Source: Candidatus Cryptobacteroides caccocaballi | GTDB taxonomy: Bacteria > Bacteroidota > Bacteroidia > Bacteroidales > UBA932 | Direction of reading: 5' to 3' | DNA length: 43,044 bases | Assembly (NCBI GenBank): GCA_018064725.1 | Contig: JAGHUQ010000014.1 | Location: forward strand, 1 to 43,044 | Shown: positions 29,203 through 38,747 of the stretch, in pieces | Layout of the letters: the number at the start of each line of letters is the position of its first letter | Position numbering within the stretch: position 1 is the first letter of the stretch | The notes under the pieces: generated by a model | The model's database searches: none | Told to the model about the DNA's origin: nothing | The model's input: only the letters and a program-made list of their open reading frames with translations | Program-made: the position numbers and the translations under genes

Positions 29203-29736
29203 TTATTCATTGCTCACGCCCTCAACCCAGACGACATAAGCCAGAGCTGAATTAGCAGGAATCGTGCCGACAGCCTTCTTTCCGAAGCCATACTTACCGG
29301 AAAAAAGGATCACGCACTGTTCACCAGCCTTGACGCCGACCAGTCCGTCACGGAGCCCGCGATGTATGTCCGCATCCGACATATTCACCGTCTTGACCTC
29401 ATAATCAGCGGATTCGGCCGTCCATCCGATGGACTCGGCCTCTTCCCTGTTATTGGTAGCGAACATATACTGGGAAGATATTCCGGAATTGAACACATAT
29501 CCGCAATAATAGAAGGCGACGCGTCCATGATCACCCAGTTCCTCGCCCTGACCTGGATTGAGAACAAGTCTGTGTGAGCCGTTATTATGGACGACCGTCA
29601 GCGTACTATCCCTCTTTATCTGTGACTGGATGTACTGGTCTATCTTGTCTTCCTGGCTGTTGTACGTTGACTCATAGCTGGCCTTGGTACAGGAAGCCAG
29701 CATCAATGCCATGACTATGAAAAAAATATTTCTCAT
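29203..29736 (-). CDS. FKBP-type peptidyl-prolyl isomerase lipoprotein (single domain)
   Basis: 177 aa; LMLASCTKA lipobox; VAFYYCGYVF...GLRDGLVGVKAGEQCVILFSGKYGFGKKAVGTIPANSALAYVVWV. Confidence 0.8.
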   Translation of the reverse strand: MRNIFFIVMALMLASCTKASYESTYNSQEDKIDQYIQSQIKRDSTLTVVHNNGSHRLVLNPGQGEELGDHGRVAFYYCGYVFNSGISSQYMFATNNREEAESIGWTAESADYEVKTVNMSDADIHRGLRDGLVGVKAGEQCVILFSGKYGFGKKAVGTIPANSALAYVVWVEGVSNE

Positions 29737-30782
29737 TCGTTGAAGAATTTCCTTGTTACCGTCTCGATATAGGTGGCGACGCTCTGCGGATCGGTCACAT
29801 CAGCCGGGATTTCAAGTCGCCCGCCGGCTGCATTCTCGTGTCCGCCACCATGGAAATAATTGCCGGCGCACACATTTGCGCTCACGCCCTTCTCTGAGCG
29901 GACGGATATTCTATACACGGACTCATCCTGCTGCTTTGCAAAGATGCTCATCCTCACCCCACGTATGCCCAGAGGCATATTCACGAATGCTTCCGTGTCC
30001 CCTTCCCTCACGTCGAACTTGCGTTTATCCTCTTCGCCGAGCACCATGTAGGCAACACCGTCGGGAGTAATCGTCAACACGTCTGAAAGCAGGTGGCCAA
30101 GCAGACGATATCTCTCTTCACGATAGTTATTGTATATTCCGTAAAGGATAGAATCCCTGTCGACGCCTGCAGCAATGAGTTTAGAAGCCATCTCAAGGGT
30201 AGATGGATAAGTCGAATTCGCGAAATTATTGGTATCCGTAGTCATTCCCGTCATCAGGCAACGCGCGCAATGCGGCGGGAGAGCTGATGCATCTCCGGAC
30301 ACATCCGGCATCTCCATCAGGACATGATAGAGAAGTTCGCTGGCAGATGAGACCTGGGTATCTGAAAAGCACAGGTCGAAAGACTCCCTGTCTGGCCTTA
30401 AATGATGATCAATCAGAACCTTAGGACAAGAAAGCGACTTTAATGAAGAAGACAGGAGATCAGCCCTGCTGAAGTTATTGAAATCCAGACAGACCAGAAG
30501 GTCGGCTGATGCCAGCAACGACTCTGCACGTTCAAGCCCCTCGGCCGCGACTATCGGTTGTCCTTCTGCCGCACCTTCAAGCACAAAACGCAGTGTCTCA
30601 GGCACTTCATCAGAAACGAACACAGTCGAGGCAACGCCTCTTGAATTCAGATAATGCTGAAGACCGAAGCTACTTCCCAGTGCATCCCCGTCCGGATGGA
30701 CATGAGTAACTATCGCAGTGTTGGTTGCTTTACCAAAAAGTTCGTCGAGTCTCGCGAGACTCTGTCTGTCAAGTGTATCCAA
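29733..30782 (-). CDS. DHH family phosphoesterase (NrnA-like oligoribonuclease/pAp phosphatase)
   Basis: 349 aa; VTHVHPDGDALGSS, LIDHHLRP, GGGHENAAGG. Confidence 0.9.
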   Translation of the reverse strand: MDTLDRQSLARLDELFGKATNTAIVTHVHPDGDALGSSFGLQHYLNSRGVASTVFVSDEVPETLRFVLEGAAEGQPIVAAEGLERAESLLASADLLVCLDFNNFSRADLLSSSLKSLSCPKVLIDHHLRPDRESFDLCFSDTQVSSASELLYHVLMEMPDVSGDASALPPHCARCLMTGMTTDTNNFANSTYPSTLEMASKLIAAGVDRDSILYGIYNNYREERYRLLGHLLSDVLTITPDGVAYMVLGEEDKRKFDVREGDTEAFVNMPLGIRGVRMSIFAKQQDESVYRISVRSEKGVSANVCAGNYFHGGGHENAAGGRLEIPADVTDPQSVATYIETVTRKFFNE

Positions 30783-30801
30783 AAGCCAAAATCTTATGAC
30801 G

Positions 30802-30809
30802 CAAATTTA
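30802..30809 (-). promoter_or_regulatory. -7 box TAAATTTG upstream of DHH gene
   Basis: Perfect TAnnTTTG on minus strand. Confidence 0.45.
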
Positions 30810-30841
30810 GAAATTATATTGCATTTCATAAATGAATTTTT

Positions 30842-30849
30842 TAACTTTG
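30842..30849 (+). promoter_or_regulatory. -7 box TAACTTTG upstream of 30905 gene
   Basis: Perfect TAnnTTTG. Confidence 0.5.
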
Positions 30850-30904
30850 TCCGGATTTTAGAATCAACTGCAAAACTGATAATAAAACAAAATAAAATAC
30901 CACA

Positions 30905-31624
30905 ATGAAAATCTTGAAGATCATCCTCACATCAGTAGTGCTTCCACTCTGCATCGCAGGTCTCGCTTATCTTTGCGTCGACAGCGTCATGCAGCCGGTA
31001 AAGTTCAACAAGCAGCAGGACGCCCGTGAGCAGGTTGCCATCCAGCGCCTCAAGGACATCCGTACACTCCAGAACTCATTCAAGAGTAAGTATGGTAGGT
31101 ACGCTCCTACTATCGACTCACTCAAGTGGTACTACAACGAAGGCGAGATGGACATCGTCCTCCAGTTCGGTTCACAGGACGACTCTATCGCTGACCTCAA
31201 CAGAACAAACTTCATCAAGAGCAGCAGGCTCAAGGGCGAGGCTCTCGAGGCACAGCTCTATCAGGAGTACCTCAATGGCAAGGCTGTCTGGGGTAAGGTT
31301 AACCACCCAATTCCAGTAAAGGACACCCTTTGCAAGAGAGACGATTTCTGCATCGACTCAATCGCATTCATCCCTGCTTGTGGAGACTCAGTCATCATGG
31401 AGTCTACCATCAAGACCGTTTCAGGTGTAAAGGTTCCTCTCTTCGAGGCTAAGATGCCTTACGCTATCAACGAGAACGGCAAGATCAAGGAGTACCTCCT
31501 CAAAGGTCTTGATCACCAGCTCGTAGTCAACAGGTATTATGAGAGAGAGGACGGCGGACGCTACCCTGGCCTTATGGTAGGTAGCATCTCAGCTCCTAAC
31601 AACAATGCAGGTAACTGGGAGTAA
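30905..31624 (+). CDS. Conserved hypothetical membrane-anchored protein
   Basis: 239 aa; single N-terminal TM then long helix and soluble domain; well-adapted codon usage, own promoter box. Confidence 0.75.
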   Translation: MKILKIILTSVVLPLCIAGLAYLCVDSVMQPVKFNKQQDAREQVAIQRLKDIRTLQNSFKSKYGRYAPTIDSLKWYYNEGEMDIVLQFGSQDDSIADLNRTNFIKSSRLKGEALEAQLYQEYLNGKAVWGKVNHPIPVKDTLCKRDDFCIDSIAFIPACGDSVIMESTIKTVSGVKVPLFEAKMPYAINENGKIKEYLLKGLDHQLVVNRYYEREDGGRYPGLMVGSISAPNNNAGNWE

Positions 31625-32279
31625 AACTCAGGTTTCCATCCAGGTCAAATCGGATGGATTCGCAATCAATAGCGGCTGCGCCCGGTCAGAATGGCTGGGC
31701 GCAGACCGTATCTTTACCACCCCTGAACTTCAGAAAAGGTATGACGAAGTAGCAATTTCGGTATTCACACCGAAGTTCACTCTCGTTCCGACCAACTTCT
31801 TCAGGGCGGAGGATGCGCGTGCGATGCTCGCAGAGACCTACACTCTGGCTGCCGAAGAAAGTGTCGGCTACGCCCAGCTCCCACAATTCGGAGCAGTAGC
31901 GATATTCTCGACCAGCACTAGCGGATCACTTGCCAGGATGCTCCATGAGTCGGTAAGGAAGACTGACGGAAACAAGGGACTCCTTATTCCGGAGCAGTAT
32001 TTCATGCTGACCTCACTTGACAAGATCAGCGAATACAACAAGATCGTTGCTTCCTATGCAGATGGATACATACATCTGATCGTAGCACAGGGAAAGACAC
32101 TGCTCCTCTGCAATTCATTCGAAGCATCAGACTTCACCACGGCGGAATACTTTATATTTATGGTATTGCGCAAATTCCAGCTCAACCCAGAGGTTTCAAC
32201 AATCTACTTCCGCACTCCTCTCTCCGCGGAAGAAGAAGAATCGCTCTACAGTTATTTCCATTCAGTCGAGAATTTCTAG
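31605..32279 (+). CDS. DUF3822 family protein
   Basis: 224 aa; overlaps upstream gene by 20 nt and abuts rsmD, the usual Bacteroidota neighbour. Confidence 0.65.
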   Translation: MQVTGSKTQVSIQVKSDGFAINSGCARSEWLGADRIFTTPELQKRYDEVAISVFTPKFTLVPTNFFRAEDARAMLAETYTLAAEESVGYAQLPQFGAVAIFSTSTSGSLARMLHESVRKTDGNKGLLIPEQYFMLTSLDKISEYNKIVASYADGYIHLIVAQGKTLLLCNSFEASDFTTAEYFIFMVLRKFQLNPEVSTIYFRTPLSAEEEESLYSYFHSVENF

Positions 32280-32813
32280 ATGAGAATCATAGGCGGCAAG
32301 CTCAAGGGTAAGATGATATTCCCACCTAACGGTTACAAGGCACGTCCGACGACGGACTTTGCCAAGGAGGGCTTGTTCAACATACTCAACAATGAACACG
32401 AATTCGAGGGCCTGAAGGTACTCGATCTTTTCGGAGGAACAGGAGCCATATCCTATGAATTTGCTTCACGTGGAGCAGAGAGAGTCTACTGTGTGGAGAT
32501 GCTTCCGATGCACGCAAACTTCATCAAGTCACAGGCATCAAAGTTCGGATTGGACAACCTTACTACAGTTCACCACAACGTCTTCGACTTCCTTGAGATC
32601 TGTCACGAGAAGTTCGACCTGATCTTCGCGGACCCACCTTATGCAATCGAGGGTCTCGCTGGTATCCCGGATAAGGTATTCTCAAAAGATATACTTCACG
32701 ATGGTTGCTACTTTATACTTGAGCATGGTGACGACTATGATTTCAGCAATCATCCTCATTTCGTAAAGATGAGGAAGTATGGCAATGTACATTTCAGCTT
32801 TTTCGAGAAATAG
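32280..32813 (+). CDS. rsmD: 16S rRNA (guanine(966)-N(2))-methyltransferase RsmD
   Basis: 177 aa; MRIIGGKLKGK start, VLDLFGGTGAIS, FADPPY. Confidence 0.9.
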   Translation: MRIIGGKLKGKMIFPPNGYKARPTTDFAKEGLFNILNNEHEFEGLKVLDLFGGTGAISYEFASRGAERVYCVEMLPMHANFIKSQASKFGLDNLTTVHHNVFDFLEICHEKFDLIFADPPYAIEGLAGIPDKVFSKDILHDGCYFILEHGDDYDFSNHPHFVKMRKYGNVHFSFFEK

Positions 32814-32816
32814 ATA

Positions 32817-33293
32817 ATGGCCAAGATAGAAAAGACAAATGCTGCCCGTCTTCTGGACAAGGCAGGCGTAGCATATGAGCTCGTTCCATACGAGGTTGAT
32901 GAGAACAATCTGGCAGCAGACCATGTAGCAGCTCAGCTTGGCGAGCCGCTCGAGCAGGTATTCAAGACGCTCGTACTTCAGGGCGACAAGACAGGTCACT
33001 TTGTGTGCGTCATTCCGGGCGGCGAAGAAATCAACCTGAAGAAGGCTGCGAAGATTTCAGGAAACAAGAAGTGTGACCTCATACACATGAAGGAATTGCT
33101 TCCTACGACCGGCTACATCAGAGGAGGTTGCTCCCCAATCGGAATGAAGAAGCCGTTCCCGACATATATTGAGGAAAGCGCACTGCTATACGACTATATA
33201 TATATTAGCGCGGGCGTGCGAGGGTTGCAATTCAAGATCAATCCTGAGGACCTCATCGCATTCGTTCCTGCAGAGCCATCCGATATCGTATAA
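32817..33293 (+). CDS. ybaK: Cys-tRNA(Pro)/Cys-tRNA(Cys) deacylase YbaK-like
   Basis: 158 aa; TNAARLLDKAGVAYELVPYE, GCSPIGMKKPFPTYIEESA. Confidence 0.88.
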   Translation: MAKIEKTNAARLLDKAGVAYELVPYEVDENNLAADHVAAQLGEPLEQVFKTLVLQGDKTGHFVCVIPGGEEINLKKAAKISGNKKCDLIHMKELLPTTGYIRGGCSPIGMKKPFPTYIEESALLYDYIYISAGVRGLQFKINPEDLIAFVPAEPSDIV

Positions 33294-33302
33294 TCTTCTT
33301 TT

Positions 33303-33438
33303 CGCCTATAAGGTTGGCAATAGCCGATCTGAGGGCGTGTCCACCCCCGGACACGGGGAGGGCCCAAGCATGCTTGGGAGGGGCCGACGAGGCGAAGCCG
33401 AGGAGTCCCGAAGACGGCTATGCGCAACCTGATAGGCG
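33303..33438. repeat. Intergenic structured palindromic element B (136 nt)
   Basis: 24-nt arms CGCCTATAAGGTTGGCAATAGCCG / CGGCTATGCGCAACCTGATAGGCG pairing as 7+6+7 bp with one mismatch and one 3x3 internal loop; inside GTGTCC-ACCCCC-GGACAC and CCCAAGCATGCTTGGG hairpins, then AGGGG...GAGGCGAAG. Confidence 0.8.
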
Positions 33439-33454
33439 CAGATACAGATAACAA

Positions 33455-33483
33455 ATAAGCCGACCCAGTGGGCCGGCTTATAT
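33455..33483 (-). terminator. Terminator of tpiA
   Basis: TAAGCCGGCCC-ACT-GGGTCGGCTTA on the minus strand (one G-U), followed by T-rich sequence. Confidence 0.8.
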
Positions 33484-33501
33484 TGTCTATGCAGGTTATG
33501 C

Positions 33502-34257
33502 TTAGAATGCAACTGCGATACCGATGAAGTCATCTGCCTTAAGAGCAGCACCACCGATGAGGCCACCGTCGATATCAGGCATTGCGAAGAGCTCCTTAGC
33601 GTTAGAAGGCTTGCAAGAGCCACCATAGAGGATGGTAGTGTCATCAGCAACCTGTGCACCGAACATGTCAGCAAGCACCTTGCGGATGTATGCGTGGATC
33701 TCCTCAGCCTGCTCAGCAGTAGCGGTCTTACCGGTACCGATAGCCCAAACTGGCTCGTAAGCGATGACAACGTTCTTCATATCCTCAGCAGTGAAGTTCT
33801 TAAGAACATTAACGGTCTGAGCCTCGCAAACAGCGAAATGCTTCTCAGCCTCACGCTCCTCGAGATTCTCACCTACGCAAAGGATAACCTTGAGACCGGC
33901 AGCGAGAGCAAGCTTGGTCTTCTCAACGAGCTTCTCATCAGTCTCACCGTAGTACTGGCGACGCTCTGAGTGACCGAGGATGGTGTACTGGCAACCAACT
34001 GAGGTAAGCATGTCAACTGAAACCTCTCCGGTGTATGCACCCTTAGCCTTGTCTGCGCAGTTCTCTGCTGAAAGAGCAACGCGAGTACCCTTTACAACCT
34101 CATTTACAGGATAGAGGTGGGTGAAAGGAGTTGCGATGATAAGTTCTACGTCTGCAGGAACCTCTGCTGACTTTGCAACGACTGCTTTTGCGAGCTCTAC
34201 GCCCTCAGGAACTGTAGTGTTCATCTTCCAGTTACCTGCTACGATGTGTTTTCTCAT
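33502..34257 (-). CDS. tpiA: Triose-phosphate isomerase
   Basis: 251 aa; [33 protein letters not shown]. Confidence 0.97.
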   Translation of the reverse strand: MRKHIVAGNWKMNTTVPEGVELAKAVVAKSAEVPADVELIIATPFTHLYPVNEVVKGTRVALSAENCADKAKGAYTGEVSVDMLTSVGCQYTILGHSERRQYYGETDEKLVEKTKLALAAGLKVILCVGENLEEREAEKHFAVCEAQTVNVLKNFTAEDMKNVVIAYEPVWAIGTGKTATAEQAEEIHAYIRKVLADMFGAQVADDTTILYGGSCKPSNAKELFAMPDIDGGLIGGAALKADDFIGIAVAF

Positions 34258-34311
34258 GTCTATTGTCTGTTAAGATTATTTCCAATAAGCACTTGCCTAA
34301 GCAAGCGGGCG

Positions 34312-34319
34312 CAAATTTA
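34312..34319 (-). promoter_or_regulatory. -7 box TAAATTTG upstream of tpiA
   Basis: Perfect TAnnTTTG on minus strand. Confidence 0.5.
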
Positions 34320-34342
34320 GCAATTATTTCTGATAAATTGAT

Positions 34343-34350
34343 TAACTTTG
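34343..34350 (+). promoter_or_regulatory. -7 box TAACTTTG upstream of tyrS
   Basis: Perfect TAnnTTTG. Confidence 0.5.
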
Positions 34351-34389
34351 CCGTCCATCCGAATACGAAAAATATAAAAGAAATATACC

Positions 34390-35679
34390 ATGAAGAACTT
34401 TGTAGAAGAACTAAAGTGGAGAGGCATGATCCACGACATCACCCCGGGCACTGAGGAGGAACTCAAGAAGGGAATGATGTCCGCTTATGTCGGCATTGAT
34501 CCTACCGGAGATTCCCTCCACATCGGACATCTCGTCAGCATCATGATCCTCAAGCACTTCCAGGCATGCGGCAACAAGCCTTTCGCCCTCGTCGGCGGTG
34601 CTACCGGAATGATCGGAGACCCATCGATGAAGAGCCAGGAGCGCAACCTCCTCGACGAGGAGACCCTCGCACACAACGTGGCTTGCATCAAGGCACAGCT
34701 CGGCAAATTCCTTGATTTCAATTCTGATGCTGAGAACAAGGCTGAGCTTGTCAACAACTATGACTGGATGAAGGACTATACTTTCATCAATTTCACACGT
34801 GACATCGGAAAGCTCATTACCGTGAACTACATGATGAGCAAGGACTCAGTGAAGAAGCGCCTCAGCCGCGACTCTTCAGAAGGAATGTCTTTCACAGAGT
34901 TCACCTACCAGCTTCTTCAGGGCTACGACTTCCTCTACCTCTACCAGAACAGGAACGTGAAGCTTCAGCTTGGCGGCGCAGACCAGTGGGGAAACATCAC
35001 CACAGGTACTGAGCTCATACGTCGTACCTGCGGCGGAGAGGCATTCGCACTCACCTGCCCTCTCATCACAAAGGCAGACGGCGGAAAGTTCGGAAAGACC
35101 GAAAAGGGCAACATCTGGCTCGACCCAGAGCGCACATCGCCATACCAGTTCTACCAGTTCTGGCTCAATGTAAGCGACGCTGACGCTGAGAAGTACATCA
35201 AGATCTTCACCATGCTCGACCAGGAGACCATCGAGAGCGCGATTGCTGCACATGCAGGGTGTCCTGAGCGCCGCGAACTCCAGAAGCTCCTCGCCAAGGA
35301 AATCACCATCATGGTTCACGGAGAGAAGGAGTACGAGAATGCAGTGAAGGCATCACAGATGCTTTTCGGAAAGGCGACCGCAGATGACCTCCGCAGCCTC
35401 GACGAGAAGACCTTCCTCGCAGTTTTCGACGGCGTCCCTACCTTCGAGGTCGCTGCAGACAAGCTCCCTCTCGGCATCCTTGACGCACTCGCAGTGGAGA
35501 CTCAGGTCTTCGCTTCAAAGGGCGAGGCCCGCAAGATGATCCAGAGCAACGGCTTCTCCATCAACAAGGAGAAGATGACCGACCCTAACTATTCACTCAG
35601 CGAGAAGGACATCATCGACGGCAAGTACATACTCGCACAGAAGGGAAAGAAGGACTACTACATCATCGTAATCAAGTAA
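34390..35679 (+). CDS. tyrS: Tyrosine--tRNA ligase
   Basis: 429 aa; [35 protein letters not shown]-terminal S4-like domain. Confidence 0.96.
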   Translation: MKNFVEELKWRGMIHDITPGTEEELKKGMMSAYVGIDPTGDSLHIGHLVSIMILKHFQACGNKPFALVGGATGMIGDPSMKSQERNLLDEETLAHNVACIKAQLGKFLDFNSDAENKAELVNNYDWMKDYTFINFTRDIGKLITVNYMMSKDSVKKRLSRDSSEGMSFTEFTYQLLQGYDFLYLYQNRNVKLQLGGADQWGNITTGTELIRRTCGGEAFALTCPLITKADGGKFGKTEKGNIWLDPERTSPYQFYQFWLNVSDADAEKYIKIFTMLDQETIESAIAAHAGCPERRELQKLLAKEITIMVHGEKEYENAVKASQMLFGKATADDLRSLDEKTFLAVFDGVPTFEVAADKLPLGILDALAVETQVFASKGEARKMIQSNGFSINKEKMTDPNYSLSEKDIIDGKYILAQKGKKDYYIIVIK

Positions 35680-35685
35680 CAAGGC

Positions 35686-36033
35686 ATGGAAGCAACCGAG
35701 TCAACAAGACAGCTCAAGGTCGCACGCGAGATCCAGAAGGACCTTGCAGAGATCATCAGGAGCAAGGGAATGGCCCACTACGACGGCGCAATGGTGTCCG
35801 TCAGCGGAGTCAAGATCAGCCCCGACCTTTCAGTGGCACGCGTATACGTGAGCATCTTCCCTTCTTCGAAGGCAGAAAAGATCATGGCGCAGCTCGAAGA
35901 GGAGAAAAGAGAGCTTCGCGGAGAGCTCGGTCGCAACGTGCGCCAGCAGCTCCGAATCGTTCCGGAGCTCACTCTCTTCCTTGACTCTTCGCTCGATTAT
36001 GTCGAGCACATCGAGGAACTTCTCAAGAAATAG
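35686..36033 (+). CDS. rbfA: 30S ribosome-binding factor RbfA
   Basis: 115 aa; KVAREIQKDLAEIIRS, VSGVKISPDLSVARVYVSIF, LTLFLDSSLDYVEHIEELL. Confidence 0.92.
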   Translation: MEATESTRQLKVAREIQKDLAEIIRSKGMAHYDGAMVSVSGVKISPDLSVARVYVSIFPSSKAEKIMAQLEEEKRELRGELGRNVRQQLRIVPELTLFLDSSLDYVEHIEELLKK

Positions 36034-36036
36034 GGA

Positions 36037-37257
36037 TTAGCGTCTCTCCTTCCTGTAGAAGGATGCGACAGGCAGCAAAGCTATCAGATAGCCGACAATC
36101 GCCACGCCTGCCACAGTAATAAGAATATCCGTCCATGAAAGGACGATTGGATATGCCTGGACTATGAAGCTTCCAGGCATTTTTATTATGCCGAAATGCT
36201 GCTGCACCAGGCAAACCAGAATACCGACGACAAGTCCTCCGGCAAGTCCCAGCAAGGATATGAACCATCCCTCGAGGACGAAAATCCTGCGGACCAGCGA
36301 ATCAGTGGCTCCCATGCTGCGCAAAGTCTCCATATCCCCTCTCTTGTCGATGATGAGCATGGAAAGGCTTCCGAAGATATTGAACGCGATGATGATGATC
36401 ACGAAAATCAGAATCAGGAATATCGCAGCCTTCTCATACTTCATCATCTTATACAGGGATTCGTTCTGCTGATAACGGTCACGAACTTGCAAACCGTCAC
36501 CCAGACGCGCCCCAAGTTCCTTCTGAACCCTCTTCACCTCCTGCGGATGAGTACCTGGGGTGAAACGGATCTCGACCCCGGAAACCTCATCCTCATATTC
36601 GAGAAGATTGCGCATCTGGTCTATCGGAAGAAGCATGTATGCATTGTCAATCTCACTGCTCACGGCAAAGGTCGCAGATGGCCAGACTTTCACGGATCGT
36701 ATCGCAGCGGTAGGATTTGCCAATGAGATAGCGCGGGTACGGGTCGGGAAATATATCTCGATAGGCGTCAGGAAACGAGGGCTGATGCCCATCTTGTACG
36801 CAAGTCCTGCACCGACGAGCGCGAGGGGCACGTCTCCTCTGTGGAAACGATATTCTCCCTCACGTATATATGACTCGAGCGGCGATTCCTCCTCATAGAC
36901 CTGGTCCACGCCCTTCGCGATGACGACGCTCTGCTTTCCGGCGTAATTGAGGAACACCTGTTCCTGCAGCACGGTGCATACGGACGCAACACTCTCCTGA
37001 TCATAGAGCCAGTCATAAGCCTCGCCTTCCGGGATGAAGGCCTTACCCTCCGAAGGGACAACGAGCAGGTCAGGCTCCACCGTGCCCATCATGGACCTGA
37101 CAAGTTCGTCGAAGCCATTGTAGACGGACAGGATGATGATAAGAGCCGCCGTACCTATCGCCATTCCGACAGAAGAAATCGTCGATATGATATTGATCAC
37201 ATTGTGCGACTTCTTCGCGAAGAGGTATCTGCGCGCTATGAAGAAAGGAAGATTCAT
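36037..37257 (-). CDS. ABC transporter permease, FtsX/LolC-LolE type
   Basis: 406 aa; MNLPFFIARRYLFAKKSHNVINIISTISSVGMAIGTAALIIILSVYNGFD and C-terminal FtsX TMs. Confidence 0.88.
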   Translation of the reverse strand: MNLPFFIARRYLFAKKSHNVINIISTISSVGMAIGTAALIIILSVYNGFDELVRSMMGTVEPDLLVVPSEGKAFIPEGEAYDWLYDQESVASVCTVLQEQVFLNYAGKQSVVIAKGVDQVYEEESPLESYIREGEYRFHRGDVPLALVGAGLAYKMGISPRFLTPIEIYFPTRTRAISLANPTAAIRSVKVWPSATFAVSSEIDNAYMLLPIDQMRNLLEYEDEVSGVEIRFTPGTHPQEVKRVQKELGARLGDGLQVRDRYQQNESLYKMMKYEKAAIFLILIFVIIIIAFNIFGSLSMLIIDKRGDMETLRSMGATDSLVRRIFVLEGWFISLLGLAGGLVVGILVCLVQQHFGIIKMPGSFIVQAYPIVLSWTDILITVAGVAIVGYLIALLPVASFYRKERR

Positions 37258-37269
37258 CAGTAGACGAGT

Positions 37270-38679
37270 TTATTCCTCAGGCATGAACATAGGATCCCAT
37301 GCAGGAAGAAGCTCAGGCTTCTGGTCGAGCATCTTGAGTATGTCTGCAGGCACATATTTCTTCTCGAGGACGAGACGGAACATATACTCATTGAACCATT
37401 CGTCAGTCATGATGAGGCAGCCCTTGTAGCCTGATGATGCACCCCAGCTGTTCTCCACCATCCACTTCTGCGGATTGCCGTCCTTGAGATCCACGGCGAT
37501 GAGTGTCATCGCGTGCGACGATCCGCTGGCATGGGTCTTCACCCTCTCCTCCTTGTTCATTCCGAAGCTGAAGCCTGAGAGGGACTCATAGTCAAAGTTC
37601 GCGAGATCGAGAGTACCCTTGCTGCGGTCGAGGAACTTGGCCACGTCGCATGAGAAATACATCGCTGTATTATCCTTGATCGAAGCTATTGCCATCTCCT
37701 TGATCCTCTCGATAGGAAGATTGATGTAGAGCCAGTTCTGTCCGTCATATACATGGCGGTCATACTCGATCTCATATACCTTTCCATACTCCCTGCAAGG
37801 ATCGTTCATAACCATCACATAGTTGTTCTCGAGATCCGCACTGACGTACTCGTCATAGAAAGCCTTCGGGGTATAGGTCCTGGTATCGACGACCTCACCC
37901 TTGGAATTGCAGCGTGTCCATTCGAACTCAGTCGGAGGGACGCCGAGACAGAGGACGAGGAAACGATAGATTTCCTTGAGCATCTCGATCTTTGCTGCGC
38001 CCATCTTCTCGACAGCCTTGCCATTCTTCTTGCCGTCGTTCATCTCACGAAGACGAAGTCCGTCCTCACGAAGCTTGAGCTTGAGAAGATTTGCCATGGC
38101 AGAAGTGTTGTTGGAATTGAGAGTCTCTGCCATCGCAGTAGAGGGAACCACGCCATACTTGGTAATGAGGTTCGCTACACCGGTGAACTGGCCACCGTCG
38201 CTTAGAGGATTGCTGAAGAGCCAGTCTACCTTGCGGTCCTCGAAAGGAAGGTCACGGGTATCGATGACAGCCTGAAGGAAGAGATTGCACTTCTCGAGCT
38301 GGTCATAGAAGAACAGATAATTCTGGCTGAACTGGAACTCAGGAAGGTCATACCTGTCGATCATCTTCGCGCGGAGCACGTTCAATCCGGTAAAGAGCCA
38401 GCAGCGTCCCGATGACTTCTGGTCGGTGATGCCCTTGGTCTTCACCCTGTCAGAGAAATGGGTATCCATCATCACCGCATTTTCCATATTCACCGTAAGT
38501 GCAGAGATAGATGCACTTGCAAGAGCATTCTTGATGGCCTTGTCGGCTGGAGTAGCCTCATATCCCTTACTTATTTCAGAAAGAGCAGCGGCATCAAGTC
38601 CGCCACCTGGAACGATATTCTGTGCATTAAGAGCAGCGCCCATGAAAAGAGATGCTGCGAGGAGGATTGTCTTCTTCAT
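37270..38679 (-). CDS. C1B family aminopeptidase (PepC / bleomycin hydrolase-like) with signal peptide
   Basis: Catalytic Cys in KSSGRCWLFTGLN, His in GSSHAMTL, Asn in VENSWGA; signal peptide MKKTILLAASLFMGAALNAQ. Confidence 0.9.
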   Translation of the reverse strand: MKKTILLAASLFMGAALNAQNIVPGGGLDAAALSEISKGYEATPADKAIKNALASASISALTVNMENAVMMDTHFSDRVKTKGITDQKSSGRCWLFTGLNVLRAKMIDRYDLPEFQFSQNYLFFYDQLEKCNLFLQAVIDTRDLPFEDRKVDWLFSNPLSDGGQFTGVANLITKYGVVPSTAMAETLNSNNTSAMANLLKLKLREDGLRLREMNDGKKNGKAVEKMGAAKIEMLKEIYRFLVLCLGVPPTEFEWTRCNSKGEVVDTRTYTPKAFYDEYVSADLENNYVMVMNDPCREYGKVYEIEYDRHVYDGQNWLYINLPIERIKEMAIASIKDNTAMYFSCDVAKFLDRSKGTLDLANFDYESLSGFSFGMNKEERVKTHASGSSHAMTLIAVDLKDGNPQKWMVENSWGASSGYKGCLIMTDEWFNEYMFRLVLEKKYVPADILKMLDQKPELLPAWDPMFMPEE

Positions 38680-38700
38680 ATTAACAGTTCTAGTAAAGTT

Positions 38701-38708
38701 CAAATATA
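38701..38708 (-). promoter_or_regulatory. -7 box TATATTTG upstream of C1B peptidase
   Basis: Perfect TAnnTTTG on minus strand. Confidence 0.5.
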
Positions 38709-38729
38709 GCTATTTTTGGCAACATTGGC

Positions 38730-38737
38730 TATATTTG
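38730..38737 (+). promoter_or_regulatory. -7 box TATATTTG upstream of FecCD permease
   Basis: Perfect TAnnTTTG, ends 10 nt before ATG. Confidence 0.5.
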
Positions 38738-38747
38738 TCTCCGTCAC

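Noticed and set aside
24831-33438. Elements A and B as a CRISPR or simple direct repeat
   Set aside because: Only two distant copies, no spacers, and the stems are not sequence-identical
33169-33770. ORFs 33169-33432 (+), 33194-33454 (-) and 33306-33770 (-) running through element B
   Set aside because: They cross the ybaK end, the palindromic element and tpiA; composition is low-complexity and not protein-like
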